Source: an uncultured Helicobacter sp.
Lineage (GTDB): Bacteria; Campylobacterota; Campylobacteria; Campylobacterales; Helicobacteraceae
Reading direction: 5' to 3'
Assembly (NCBI RefSeq): GCF_937893305.1
Contig: NZ_CALBGN010000019.1
Location: 65,845-129,844, forward strand
Length of the DNA stretch: 64,000 bases
Both the position numbers and the translations under genes were made by a program. Of the stretch, positions 35,527 to 44,608 are shown one piece after another; position 1 is the stretch's first letter; each line of letters starts with the position of its first letter. The notes under the pieces are model-generated. The model was not told the origin of the DNA and did no database searches. It saw only the letters and a list, made by a program, of their open reading frames with translations.

Positions 35527-36039
35527 TTAGAAATTTAATTTTACATATTCTTTTGGGACTTTAACCACCACTTTTTTCACAAGTGTTGCATTAGCGTCTG
35601 TTGCGATTCCACCTGCGTGTGTATCTAATGGCTCAAAAACCGCAAGATTACCTACAAACAACTGCACGCTAGAAATAAATGCACTAGGATAATACTCAAT
35701 TAAATCTTTTGTGGAATCCAAAGGTGTTTTCACCTCACATAATGAATGTGGAGCGACAAAAAAAATCTCTCTACCCTCTACAACCATTTGAAAATCCACC
35801 ATTTGACTGTGACTTTCATAAAAAGCATCTTTTGGTGTTTTTGTGTAATAAGCCTGCTCAATTGCCTTTGCTCCACCATCAAAATACACTTCAAACTGCT
35901 CTTTTGCATTTAAAGCGCAAATGCGCTTATGCACTTCACTATCTGCATCAAGTGCATCAAAAAGATAACCAAAAACTCTACCTAAAACTTCATTTTTTTT
36001 AAATTTATTTGCAGCATCTGGCAAATATCCTAAAAACAT
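35527..36039 (-). CDS. YhcH/YjgK/YiaL family protein
   Basis: The 170-residue protein resembles the YhcH/YiaL cupin-like family (DUF386), with YESHSQMVDFQMVVEGRE as the clearest signature and a possible metal site around VFEPLDTHAGGI. Relatives are linked to sugar metabolism (sialic acid, 2,3-diketogulonate) and, as TabA, to biofilm control in E. coli. It stands alone between the cytochrome b gene (convergent) and sixA (same strand, 9-base gap). Sugar anomerase or lyase activity is only an inference. Confidence 0.8.
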   Translation of the reverse strand: MFLGYLPDAANKFKKNEVLGRVFGYLFDALDADSEVHKRICALNAKEQFEVYFDGGAKAIEQAYYTKTPKDAFYESHSQMVDFQMVVEGREIFFVAPHSLCEVKTPLDSTKDLIEYYPSAFISSVQLFVGNLAVFEPLDTHAGGIATDANATLVKKVVVKVPKEYVKLNF

Positions 36040-36048
36040 TTAGAATCC

Positions 36049-36516
36049 TTAAAAATTATTCAACCCTACTAAAATCCAATTATCTTCATTTTCGCGCTCA
36101 AGCTCCACCACGCAACCCTTGCTTACACGCAAATTTAATGTCCCTTTTGCACAAATAAAACGCACATATTCACTAATGCTAGGCTCGTGTCCTACAACAA
36201 CAAGCGTTTGCCAATCCTCTTCTAGTTTATCTTTATTGCGCAAAAATCCCTCGATTCCCTCTTCTGGATTAATATTTGGCGTCAAAAGAAAAGTGCAATG
36301 TGCTTGCTTTTTGGTAATGTATTTTGCAGTATCGCACGCACGCAATGCTAAAGATGAGATCACCGCATCTACATTTGGATATTTTTTGCTAATATACTTT
36401 GCAATTCTCTTTGCTTGTTTAACGCCTTTTTTTGTCAAAGGTCGTTTTAAATCATCCTTATCAATCCACTTTTCCCTATCCTCCGCTTTTGCGTGACGCA
36501 CCAAAATTAAACGCAT
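36049..36516 (-). CDS. sixA: Phosphohistidine phosphatase SixA-like
   Basis: The 155-residue histidine-phosphatase-superfamily protein starts with LILVRHAKAED, the RHA variant of the catalytic RHG motif used by SixA. It also has VVVGHEPSISEYV, which carries the second catalytic histidine. SixA removes phosphate from histidine of phosphotransfer proteins. The length fits the family. It lies ten bases downstream of mtnN and ahead of the YhcH gene. The physiological partner here is unknown. Confidence 0.87.
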   Translation of the reverse strand: MRLILVRHAKAEDREKWIDKDDLKRPLTKKGVKQAKRIAKYISKKYPNVDAVISSLALRACDTAKYITKKQAHCTFLLTPNINPEEGIEGFLRNKDKLEEDWQTLVVVGHEPSISEYVRFICAKGTLNLRVSKGCVVELERENEDNWILVGLNNF

Positions 36517-36526
36517 AACAACTCCT

Positions 36527-37213
36527 TTATAGTTTTTCTATCATCTTAATCACAAGTGAAGCACTAATTCTAGCACTAGATTCTAAAAATTCTTCATAAC
36601 TTACCAATGCTTCATCACCTGCATTATCAGAAATCGCACGGATTACACAAATAGGGGTGTTTAGATTATCACATACCACCGCAACACTTGCTCCCTCCAT
36701 TTCAATTGCATCTGCATTAAACTCCTTTTTGATCCACTCTTTACGCTCTTTTGAGCTAATAAATTGATCACCTGTTGCAATAACTCCTTCGTGGAGTTTA
36801 ATATTACTTTCTTGTGCTGCGATTTTTGCGATTTCATTTAATGCGAAATCTGATTCTGTGAAAATCTTGCCTTCAGAAAAATATCCAAAAGGATGTCCAA
36901 AAATTGTAATATCTACATCGTGTTGGCAGAGTTTGCTAGCAAGTACCAAATCACCAATTTTATAACTAGGATTAATCCCACCTGCTACGCCATTAAAAAT
37001 AATTTTTTCGCAACCAAAATGCAAAATCATTGTGCTAGCAGTCAAAGCAGAATGCACCTTGCCAATACGACTACAAGAAATAATTAGCGTTTTATCTCCT
37101 AGTATTACCCTATAAAAAGTATTACCACCAAATGCAATTGTTTCATATTCTTTATAATGCTCTAAAAGTGGTGTGATTTCTTCACGCATTGCCCCTATGA
37201 TTCCAATGATCAT
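36527..37213 (-). CDS. mtnN: 5'-methylthioadenosine/aminofutalosine nucleosidase
   Basis: The 228-residue enzyme cleaves methylthioadenosine, S-adenosylhomocysteine and, in Helicobacter, 6-amino-6-deoxyfutalosine, the last being a step to menaquinone. The start is ATG 37213 with AAAGGG upstream, beginning MIIGIIGAMREEITPLL. Also seen are FNGVAGGINPSYKIGDLV and EMEGASVAVVC with the catalytic region RAISDNAGDEA. It follows fabD by one base, as in H. pylori. Together with mqnC it supports the futalosine route in this organism. Confidence 0.94.
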   Translation of the reverse strand: MIIGIIGAMREEITPLLEHYKEYETIAFGGNTFYRVILGDKTLIISCSRIGKVHSALTASTMILHFGCEKIIFNGVAGGINPSYKIGDLVLASKLCQHDVDITIFGHPFGYFSEGKIFTESDFALNEIAKIAAQESNIKLHEGVIATGDQFISSKERKEWIKKEFNADAIEMEGASVAVVCDNLNTPICVIRAISDNAGDEALVSYEEFLESSARISASLVIKMIEKL

Positions 37214-37214
37214 T

Positions 37215-38138
37215 TTAATCCCTTTGTAAAAATTCTTGAATTTCAGCATAAGTCTGTAAAGACAGCGTGTCTTTTTGACTCAAGCGTTTATTTAAGCCCT
37301 TCAATACGCTTCCACCACACTCTATAAAACCTAAAATTTCACTATCATTTTCACGAATGGATTGCTTATACAGCACAGGTTTTACGAGCTGATTTGCAAG
37401 CAATTCAAGTGCTTGTTCTTTTGTATGATATGGCTTTGCACTAACATTAGAGACAATAGGAAAAGTAAAAGTATCACAAAGTGTTTCTTCTAAAAGAGAT
37501 TTAAAATCTTCACACATACTTTCAAGCACAGGGCAGTGGCTTGCCACGGACATAGGGAGCATTAATGCTCTTTTTGCGCCAAGCCCTTTTAGCTCAACTT
37601 CTAAACTTTGCAAATCTTCTTTGCTGCCACCTAATACCATTTGTCCATCACCATTATAATTTGCACACCAAACTTTTAATCCAAGATTGCGTTTTTTCTC
37701 ACAAAATTCTTCAAGCATTACATCATCCAAGCCAAGCACAACCATCATTCCTGCAGCCTTTGATTTACACGCTTCTTCCATTAAGATTCCACGCTTATGC
37801 ACAAGAGAAATTGCATCATCAAATTTAAGCGCGCCACTAGCACATAATGCACTAAATTCTCCCAAAGAATGCCCAAGCCCAAATGCGATTCCATCTTTTT
37901 GTAATTTTTCTTTTGCTAGCAAAAACACGCTATAACTCACAAGCAAAATTGCAGGCTGTGTGTATTGCGTGAGATTTAATTTAGCATTTTCCTCAAAACA
38001 TAGCTTTTGCATATCTTCTTTTAAAATCTCACTTGCTTGATCAAACAATGCCCTAACTTCTGCACTATTTTCAAACAAATCCTTGCCCATTCCAACACTC
38101 TGACTCCCTTGACCAGGAAAAATAACTGCCTTACTCAA
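37215..38138 (-). CDS. fabD: Malonyl-CoA-ACP transacylase
   Basis: FabD loads malonyl groups onto acyl carrier protein for fatty acid synthesis. The 307-residue protein begins VIFPGQGSQSVGMGKDL and has the nucleophile elbow GLGHSLGEFSAL with the active serine, plus the histidine in SVASHCPVLE. The start is TTG behind AAGGAG (five bases). It heads a tight fabD-mtnN-sixA group. No other fab genes are nearby. Confidence 0.95.
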   Translation of the reverse strand: MSKAVIFPGQGSQSVGMGKDLFENSAEVRALFDQASEILKEDMQKLCFEENAKLNLTQYTQPAILLVSYSVFLLAKEKLQKDGIAFGLGHSLGEFSALCASGALKFDDAISLVHKRGILMEEACKSKAAGMMVVLGLDDVMLEEFCEKKRNLGLKVWCANYNGDGQMVLGGSKEDLQSLEVELKGLGAKRALMLPMSVASHCPVLESMCEDFKSLLEETLCDTFTFPIVSNVSAKPYHTKEQALELLANQLVKPVLYKQSIRENDSEILGFIECGGSVLKGLNKRLSQKDTLSLQTYAEIQEFLQRD

Positions 38139-38182
38139 AAATTCTCCTTACATAATTAACTTTTTACTTGCTTGATAAATTT

Positions 38183-39784
38183 TTACATACTTGTTTTTGC
38201 TTTAACACCCAGCAAATCTAGCCCCAAGGCAATAGAATGCGCCACAACAACAAGCACTTTTAAAATCTGCTCTTCTTGTGCTGTGTTTAAAATCTTTGTT
38301 TCATTATAAAAGCGGTGAAAATCCGCAGATAGAGCATATAGATAATCTACAACTTTATTAACTAAACGCTGAGAAAACGCATCACTTAAAACCTTTGTAA
38401 TCCCAAGTGCAGACACTAGCAAATCGCGCAAATTATCTTGTAATTCCCACGCTTCATATTGTTCTAATGTGCAATTTTTTAAGTCTTTTATTGCGAAGTT
38501 TGATTTAGAAAATAGCGTATGGATTCTAGCGTGTGCGTAATTAATATAATAAACAGGATTGCTAGCATCTTGTGTTTGTAGCAAATTCACATCAAATTCT
38601 AAATGTGTATCCGGTTTTTTGCTCAAAAACATAAGGCGCAATGCGTCCGCTCCTACCTCATCTACCACATCTTTCATCAAGATAAAATTCCCTGCACGCT
38701 TGCTCATTTTATAAGGCAATCCACCCTTTAAAAGTGCCACCATCTGTGCTAGCAAAATTTCTAATTTTTGACTCTCAAAACCCAAATACTCTAAAGCTGC
38801 CTTAACTCTTGCAATATAACCGTGATGATCTGCTCCCCAAATATTAATATAATGCGAAAACCCACGCTCAAATTTATCTTTATGATAAATAATATCTCCC
38901 GCTAAATAAGTAGGCTCTCCGCTCTCACGCACAATCACACGATCTTTTTCATCTCCATATTCTGTGGATTTTAGCCAAATTTTTCCATCACTCTCATACA
39001 CGCCATTATGCGCTTGAAGAGATTGCAAGGTGGAATCCCATTGTGAAAAAAGTGCTTTTTCACTCACATAAGTATCAAAAACGATTCCAACTTGCGCTAG
39101 ATTACTTTTAATTTCTAAAAGCATTTTATCTTTACCAAACACACTAAGCTTTTCTAAGGATTCTAAACTCTCAAAAACACTCTCTCCAAACTCCACCATA
39201 GCCTCTTGTGCTAACTCAAAAACATATTCCCCTTGATAGCATTCTGTTGGCAATTCTCTATTCTCTTTAAAAGCCAAAGAGCGTCCTGCATAGTAAATAG
39301 ACTTCCCAAGTTTTTCAATTTGTGCGCCTGCATCATTAATATAGTATTCTGTATGGATTGTATATCCTAAAAAGCGTCCAATGCGTGCTAAACTATCACC
39401 AAACACTGCTCCGCGTGCGTGTCCTATATGTAAAGGACCTGTGGGATTTGCACTAACATATTCTAATAGAATTTTTTCATTTTTGGATTCCAACTTTTTA
39501 GATTGAAAATCATCTTGCAAAAACTCCCAAGCACATCGCCCTAAAAACACATTGCTTAAACTAAAATTCACATAACCATTGACCACGCTAACGCTTGCAA
39601 TTTGTGAGAGAGATTCTAGCTTTTTAGCAAATTCTTGCGCAATGATTTGTGGAGATTTACGCAACTCTTTTGCAAAACTAAAAGTCGGCAAGGCAAAATG
39701 TCCAAAACTCTTATCACGTGGCTTTTCTAATACACTAGAGACTCCAAGTGCGCCATCAACAATTTCTTTTATTGTGTGATACAT
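38183..39784 (-). CDS. argS: Arginyl-tRNA synthetase
   Basis: ArgRS charges tRNA-Arg. The 533-residue class I synthetase has the HIGH motif as HIGHARG within SANPTGPLHIGHARG, a KMSK-type loop KMSKRAGNFI and a C-terminal DALR anticodon-binding domain ending with VVAHSIALGLDLLGVK. It is slightly shorter than E. coli ArgRS, as is common in epsilonproteobacteria. It follows tatA by nine bases, the arrangement seen in H. pylori. Confidence 0.96.
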   Translation of the reverse strand: MYHTIKEIVDGALGVSSVLEKPRDKSFGHFALPTFSFAKELRKSPQIIAQEFAKKLESLSQIASVSVVNGYVNFSLSNVFLGRCAWEFLQDDFQSKKLESKNEKILLEYVSANPTGPLHIGHARGAVFGDSLARIGRFLGYTIHTEYYINDAGAQIEKLGKSIYYAGRSLAFKENRELPTECYQGEYVFELAQEAMVEFGESVFESLESLEKLSVFGKDKMLLEIKSNLAQVGIVFDTYVSEKALFSQWDSTLQSLQAHNGVYESDGKIWLKSTEYGDEKDRVIVRESGEPTYLAGDIIYHKDKFERGFSHYINIWGADHHGYIARVKAALEYLGFESQKLEILLAQMVALLKGGLPYKMSKRAGNFILMKDVVDEVGADALRLMFLSKKPDTHLEFDVNLLQTQDASNPVYYINYAHARIHTLFSKSNFAIKDLKNCTLEQYEAWELQDNLRDLLVSALGITKVLSDAFSQRLVNKVVDYLYALSADFHRFYNETKILNTAQEEQILKVLVVVAHSIALGLDLLGVKAKTSM

Positions 39785-39793
39785 TACTAAACT

Positions 39794-40021
39794 TTAAACT
39801 TTTGCGGTTTCATTTGGCTTAGAGTCTGTTTGCGCTGTTGTTGTTGTATCTTGTTCAATCTTCGTATTTTGCGCTACTTCTTCATCATCTTCTTTGATTG
39901 CTTTTTTGAAATTTTTAATCCCAGAACCCAAACCCTTCGCTAAATCTGGAATCTTTTTTGCCCCAAAAAGCACAATAATAATCAATAAAATAATGAGTAA
40001 TTGCTGCCAACCAATCGCCAT
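39794..40021 (-). CDS. tatA: Sec-independent translocase subunit TatA
   Basis: TatA forms the pore-like oligomer of the twin-arginine export pathway, used here by the hydrogenase small subunit and the Tat-type iron-sulfur protein. I choose the start at ATG 40021 with AAAGGA upstream, giving 75 residues beginning MAIGWQQLLIILL. It has one membrane helix, then the hallmark FGAKKIPDLAKGLGSGIKNFKKA amphipathic helix and an acidic, Thr-rich tail. It lies nine bases before argS. Confidence 0.95.
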   Translation of the reverse strand: MAIGWQQLLIILLIIIVLFGAKKIPDLAKGLGSGIKNFKKAIKEDDEEVAQNTKIEQDTTTTAQTDSKPNETAKV

Positions 40022-40102
40022 AAATAATCCTTTAAAATTGAAATTTGCTAGATTATAACATAATCCCACATAAAATAAAAAAGATTCCGTATTTTTGAGT
40101 AA

Positions 40103-41131
40103 TTATTCTATACCTAAAACATCTTTATGAATCTCAAAATTCTTCGCACTTTTAAAAGTATATTTCTTGCCCTTATAAAAAAATTGCAATCCATAAGCAT
40201 GGAGCATTAAACGCGTTGCTCCAAAATATTCTAAGCGTTTTTCATCGCTTAATGCGTTTTTGGATTCCAACTTTTGCGTGATAAACTCACCATCTAAATA
40301 TTCTCTGCTATGCAAATCCTTTGCTCCATATAAAGGATCTCCTAAAATTGGAATCCCTAATGCTTGTAAATGCACTCGAATTTGATGTGTGCGACCTGTT
40401 TTTGGCAACACTTTTAAAAGCAAAAATCTAGAATTTTTATCAATCTTATCTTTTGTTAAGATTTCATTTTTTTCATCATCAAATTCCAAAATCCCTAAGA
40501 TTTCAAAATCGGTTTTTGCTTCTTTAAATTTCAATCCATTATGCGCTTGTGAGTTTGCAAAATACACAGAACGCACGCACAAATCCCCACCTTTTTCTTG
40601 TGTGGCAATAGGTAAAGATAAACAAAAATTACCATTTGCATTTTGGATTCCAACTTTTACACGTGTTAAGGCTAAATATTCTTTTTTTATGCTGTTGTTT
40701 AAAAACATTAACCCAAGTTCAGTTATGCTTTTTTTATGCTTACCAACTAGCACTAAACCGCTTGTTTCTTTATCAATCCTATGTGTAAGGTTCGCATTTA
40801 CTCCCAAATACGCACGCACTTCATCAATAAAACTATGATGTGTAAATCTCCCTTTTGGATGGATTAGCATTTTAGAAGGCTTATTAAAAATTGCAAAATC
40901 TTCATTTTCAAAAAGCGGCTTTAACCCTATGGAATTAGGCTCAAAAACAAGCACTTGCACGCAATGGCTTAAAACTTTTGCTTTTTCTTGTAGCTCTACA
41001 CCTTTATAACGCACTCTGCCTTTATTGATATAGCGTTGCGCTTCTGCCATAGAAAGATTAAGTTGTTGCATTAAAAAAGCAGTAGCTTTTATGGGAGAAT
41101 TTATTATAAATTCTTTGTAGATATAGGGCAT
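40103..41131 (-). CDS. RluA-family RNA pseudouridine synthase
   Basis: The 342-residue enzyme converts uridines to pseudouridine in rRNA or tRNA. The N-terminal half has an S4-type RNA-binding segment (LSMAEAQRYINKGRVRYKG). The catalytic motif THRIDKETSGLVLVGK carries the aspartate in HRID, and the C-terminal RTHQIRVHLQALGIPILGD is typical of RluA/RluD. Which site it modifies is not evident. It stands alone upstream of tatA and is the last gene before the composition change at purB. Confidence 0.9.
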   Translation of the reverse strand: MPYIYKEFIINSPIKATAFLMQQLNLSMAEAQRYINKGRVRYKGVELQEKAKVLSHCVQVLVFEPNSIGLKPLFENEDFAIFNKPSKMLIHPKGRFTHHSFIDEVRAYLGVNANLTHRIDKETSGLVLVGKHKKSITELGLMFLNNSIKKEYLALTRVKVGIQNANGNFCLSLPIATQEKGGDLCVRSVYFANSQAHNGLKFKEAKTDFEILGILEFDDEKNEILTKDKIDKNSRFLLLKVLPKTGRTHQIRVHLQALGIPILGDPLYGAKDLHSREYLDGEFITQKLESKNALSDEKRLEYFGATRLMLHAYGLQFFYKGKKYTFKSAKNFEIHKDVLGIE

Positions 41132-41194
41132 TTTCTAACTTTTAAGGGGGGTTATGTTAGCATTATTGTAGCACAAAACTAGAAAGGATTATTT

Positions 41195-42526
41195 ATGGTA
41201 GAGCGATACGCAAGAGAGCAGATGAAAAAACTATGGGATATGAATGCAAAATATTCCGCGTGGCTTGAGGTGGAAAAGGCGTTGGTTAGAGGCTGGAATA
41301 AGCTAGGGCTAATTCCTGATAGCGATTGTGAAAAGATATGCAAAAACGCGAAATTTGACATCGCTAGGATTGATGAAATAGAAGCGGTTACTAAACACGA
41401 TTTAATCGCCTTTACCACTTCAGTAGCAGAATCTTTGGGCGAAGAATCTCGCTGGGTGCATTATGGGATCACTTCTAGCGATTGCATTGATACGGCTGTG
41501 GCGTTGCAAATGCGAGATTCTCTAAAGATTATTTTAGATGATATTAAGCAAGTAAGAGAAGCGATAAAAGTGCGCGCATATCAGCATAAAGACACGCTAA
41601 TGGTAGGACGGAGCCACGGAATCCACGGAGAGCCTATCACTTTTGGGCTAGTTTTGGCGATATGGTATGATGAGCTAGGGCGGCACTTGAAAGCTTTAGA
41701 ATCTACTTTAGAAGTCATCTCGGTAGGGCAGCTAAGCGGGGCTATGGGCAATCTCGCTCATACACCTATGGAGCTAGAAACACTTGTCTGCAAAGAGCTT
41801 GGACTTACACCTGCCCCTGTGAGCAATCAAGTAATCCAAAGGGATAGATACGCTAGGCTTATGAGTGATTTAGCCCTTTTGGCTAGTAGCTGTGAGAAAA
41901 TCGCTGTTGAGATTCGGCATTTGCAACGCACGGAAGTCTATGAGGCTGAAGAGTATTTTGAAAGCGGGCAAAAGGGAAGCTCTGCTATGCCGCACAAACG
42001 CAATCCGGTTTTGAGTGAAAATATCACAGGGCTTTGCAGAATGATCCGCGCTTATGCCCTGCCAGCAATGGAGAATGTCGCGTTGTGGCACGAGCGAGAC
42101 ATTAGCCATAGTAGTGTGGAGCGATTTATTTTGCCAGATAGCTTTATCACCACAGATTTTATGCTAATGCGTCTAAAAGGGCTGCTTGAAAAGCTCGTAG
42201 TCTATCCTAAAAATATGATGAAAAATCTCAACCTTACCGGTGGGCTTGTCTTTTCACAACGCATCTTGCTTGAGCTGCCCAAAAAGGGTGTATCACGCGA
42301 AGATGCTTATAAAATCGTGCAAAGAAATGCGATGAAAGTGTGGGGTGATTTACAAGAAGGCAAAGCGGCGGTAAATGATAAGGGCGAGAGCTTGTATTTG
42401 CAATATCTTTTGGCAGATAGTGAGCTTGTGGGGCTTATCGGTGAAGCAGCAATCCGCGAGTGCTTTGAGTTTAGCTACTACACAAAAAATGTGGATTCTA
42501 TCTTTAAGAGAGTGTTTGGGGAGTGA
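41195..42526 (+). CDS. purB: Adenylosuccinate lyase
   Basis: PurB cleaves SAICAR and adenylosuccinate in purine synthesis. The 443-residue protein has the fumarase/aspartase-type signature SSAMPHKRNPVLSENI (residues about 265-280), the catalytic His region GRSHGIHGEPITFG and an N-terminal MVERYAREQMKKLWD. Its codon use is unlike that of neighbouring genes: many GAG, GGG, AGG and CTA codons instead of GAA, GGA and AGA. This suggests replacement by transfer from a related species together with the restriction genes downstream. A GAAAGGA ribosome site precedes the ATG. Confidence 0.95.
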   Translation: MVERYAREQMKKLWDMNAKYSAWLEVEKALVRGWNKLGLIPDSDCEKICKNAKFDIARIDEIEAVTKHDLIAFTTSVAESLGEESRWVHYGITSSDCIDTAVALQMRDSLKIILDDIKQVREAIKVRAYQHKDTLMVGRSHGIHGEPITFGLVLAIWYDELGRHLKALESTLEVISVGQLSGAMGNLAHTPMELETLVCKELGLTPAPVSNQVIQRDRYARLMSDLALLASSCEKIAVEIRHLQRTEVYEAEEYFESGQKGSSAMPHKRNPVLSENITGLCRMIRAYALPAMENVALWHERDISHSSVERFILPDSFITTDFMLMRLKGLLEKLVVYPKNMMKNLNLTGGLVFSQRILLELPKKGVSREDAYKIVQRNAMKVWGDLQEGKAAVNDKGESLYLQYLLADSELVGLIGEAAIRECFEFSYYTKNVDSIFKRVFGE

Positions 42527-42567
42527 AAGTCTATCCATATTTTTACAAACCATAAGTAAGGAAAGTT

Positions 42568-43638
42568 ATGCTGCACGCGAAGATAAAGAATTTTTCCTAC
42601 ACAAAATCTTGGGAGCAAGATTTAGAGCGATATGATTTTGATAATATCAATGACCTGCCTAGTAAGTGCATTGTAAATTTTGGTAATAAAAGCTTTGCTT
42701 TGAGTAAATGGGTGAGTCCCAAACGCACAAGATCTTATCCTTACGCTAGAGTGTATGATACTTTTGGTAGTGGCACAAATAAGGTAGTAACGATAATCCC
42801 ACTTATAAAAGATGAAGGGATTAGTGGCGATAGAGATTACTTGCAATGGGATAGCCTTAGCCTTATGAGTTTGCTTAATGTTTATGTAATCATTGCTTTT
42901 TATGATAAAGCAGAGTTACACCCCACAAAGCAGGGTAAAATCACAAATCAGCAATTTAATAATGATGATATATGTAGGCAGTTTAGCAAGCTTGCAAATT
43001 ATCATCAATCAGCATTACATTGGAACATAAATCAGCTTGAAAATCTTTCTATTTTGGCAAAAAATGCTAAAGATGCCTATACAGAGATTTCTAAAGATCT
43101 TGGAGTAAGACTTCATAGCGTAGAAAATATTGATAATTTCATTGCAAAAATCATAAAAAGTAAAGAATCTTTTATGGATTTTTCACGGACAAAAGCTAGG
43201 GTAGCTCAGCATAGAGAAGTGCTAACTACCCAGCCAAAGGAGCAAATTGGCATAGGACAAAAATATAAAATCACTATAGAAAACTATTTAGGTGGGCAGT
43301 ATTTTTTCACTTGTGATGATGTGCTATTACAAGATAATATGTTGATTTTATGTGAAAGTAAGCACAGCAAAAGTGCATTGCTTCCAAGCAATGATGATAT
43401 AAAAGACGGACTCTTAAAACTTATGCTTTATAACAATATAGATTCTATCGTAGGGCACGAGAATTTTAAAGTAGTTTTACGACTTACTTCAGGATTATTG
43501 CAAGATAGTTATATGTTGCCTAATGATGATTTGCAGGATTTTATTAAGCGTAATTCTTTTTCAAAATCACATATTGCAACACTTGAAGCACTTAACATAG
43601 AATCTAGTAAAAATCATTTTGAAGTATGGATAAACTGA
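42568..43638 (+). CDS. Type II restriction endonuclease (PD-(D/E)xK)
   Basis: The 356-residue protein starts at ATG 42568 behind AAGGAAAG. Near the C-terminus TCDDVLLQDNMLILCESKH gives an Asp followed by Glu-Ser-Lys (D251, E263, K265), a PD-(D/E)xK catalytic arrangement. The N-terminal half probably reads the DNA target. It is directly coupled to the D12-class adenine methyltransferase (TGATG overlap), as expected for a type II restriction pair. The recognition sequence cannot be told. The name rests on context plus the catalytic motif. Confidence 0.78.
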   Translation: MLHAKIKNFSYTKSWEQDLERYDFDNINDLPSKCIVNFGNKSFALSKWVSPKRTRSYPYARVYDTFGSGTNKVVTIIPLIKDEGISGDRDYLQWDSLSLMSLLNVYVIIAFYDKAELHPTKQGKITNQQFNNDDICRQFSKLANYHQSALHWNINQLENLSILAKNAKDAYTEISKDLGVRLHSVENIDNFIAKIIKSKESFMDFSRTKARVAQHREVLTTQPKEQIGIGQKYKITIENYLGGQYFFTCDDVLLQDNMLILCESKHSKSALLPSNDDIKDGLLKLMLYNNIDSIVGHENFKVVLRLTSGLLQDSYMLPNDDLQDFIKRNSFSKSHIATLEALNIESSKNHFEVWIN

Positions 43639-44477
43639 TGAAAAGCTATTATAAATCCCCGCTTCGTTATCCCGGAGGCAAAAGTAGAGCAATAAAATTT
43701 CTGCAAGACTTTTTTCCTAAAAATTTTAAAGAGTTTAGAGAGCCATTTTTTGGCGGTGGGAGTGTGGGGCTTTATCTTGCACAAACACATACAAATGCAA
43801 ATTTTTTTGTTAATGATTTAAATTATGATGTATATTGCTTTTGGCAGACTTTAAAAGTAGATTCTAACAATCTTATTGCAAATGTTGAAAGAGTAAAAAC
43901 AAATTGTAATAATGGCAGAGATTTATACACAGAGATTTTACATCGCAGACAACAAAATTTAAGCCCCTTGCAAAGAGCAGTAGATTTTTTTATTTTAAAT
44001 CGCATTACTTTTTCGGGTTTGCTTGATTGCGGAGGGTATTCCCAGAAGGCTTATGAATCTCGCTTTACACAAAGTAGCATTGAGCGACTTAAAGTTATAT
44101 CGCACATTTTGCAAAATTTTCATTTTAGCAGTGAGGATTATGAAATGCTTTTACAAAAAGAAGGGCAAGATGTGTTTATGTTTCTTGATCCACCTTATTT
44201 TAGTGCGATTAAGTCAAAACTTTATGGCAAAAAGGGCGATTTACATACAGGCTTTGACCATAAAAGGCTCTGTGAAAATCTTAAAAACACACCGCATAAA
44301 TTTTTGCTAACTTATGATGATAGTGAGTTTATTAGGGATCTTTATAGGGATTTTTACTGCAAAGAATTTAGTGTGCAGTATGGTATGAATAATGTGAAAC
44401 AAGATAAGGCACAAAAAGGAAAAGAGCTTTTAATCAGCAATTTTTCTTTTTCTCATCTTTCGCTTTTTAGTGCGTAG
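43638..44477 (+). CDS. DNA adenine-N6 methyltransferase (D12 class)
   Basis: This enzyme protects DNA from the neighbouring endonuclease by methylating adenine. The start is most likely the ATG at 43638 that overlaps the endonuclease stop (TGATG); an in-frame ATG at 43626 is possible. From 43638 it has 279 residues with the Dam/D12 signature SPLRYPGGKSRA, the SAM motif FFGGGSVG (about 37-44) and the catalytic DPPY (about 184-187). No recognition domain outside the core is obvious. Its composition matches purB and the endonuclease, pointing to joint transfer. The target site is unknown. Confidence 0.9.
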   Translation: MKSYYKSPLRYPGGKSRAIKFLQDFFPKNFKEFREPFFGGGSVGLYLAQTHTNANFFVNDLNYDVYCFWQTLKVDSNNLIANVERVKTNCNNGRDLYTEILHRRQQNLSPLQRAVDFFILNRITFSGLLDCGGYSQKAYESRFTQSSIERLKVISHILQNFHFSSEDYEMLLQKEGQDVFMFLDPPYFSAIKSKLYGKKGDLHTGFDHKRLCENLKNTPHKFLLTYDDSEFIRDLYRDFYCKEFSVQYGMNNVKQDKAQKGKELLISNFSFSHLSLFSA

Positions 44478-44608
44478 AATTTTTATATATAGTGATGTTT
44501 ATAGGGATTGCAAACATAAAGCTAAGATAGAATCTAAAATGCGTGATGTAAGACTGCTAAACTCATAAAAACTTGCACTAGAATCTAGCTAGATTCTAAT
44601 GCTTTGCT

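Noticed and set aside
41143..41148. Six-G run before purB as a promoter switch
   Set aside because: It is too short to be convincing and lies well upstream of the ribosome site.
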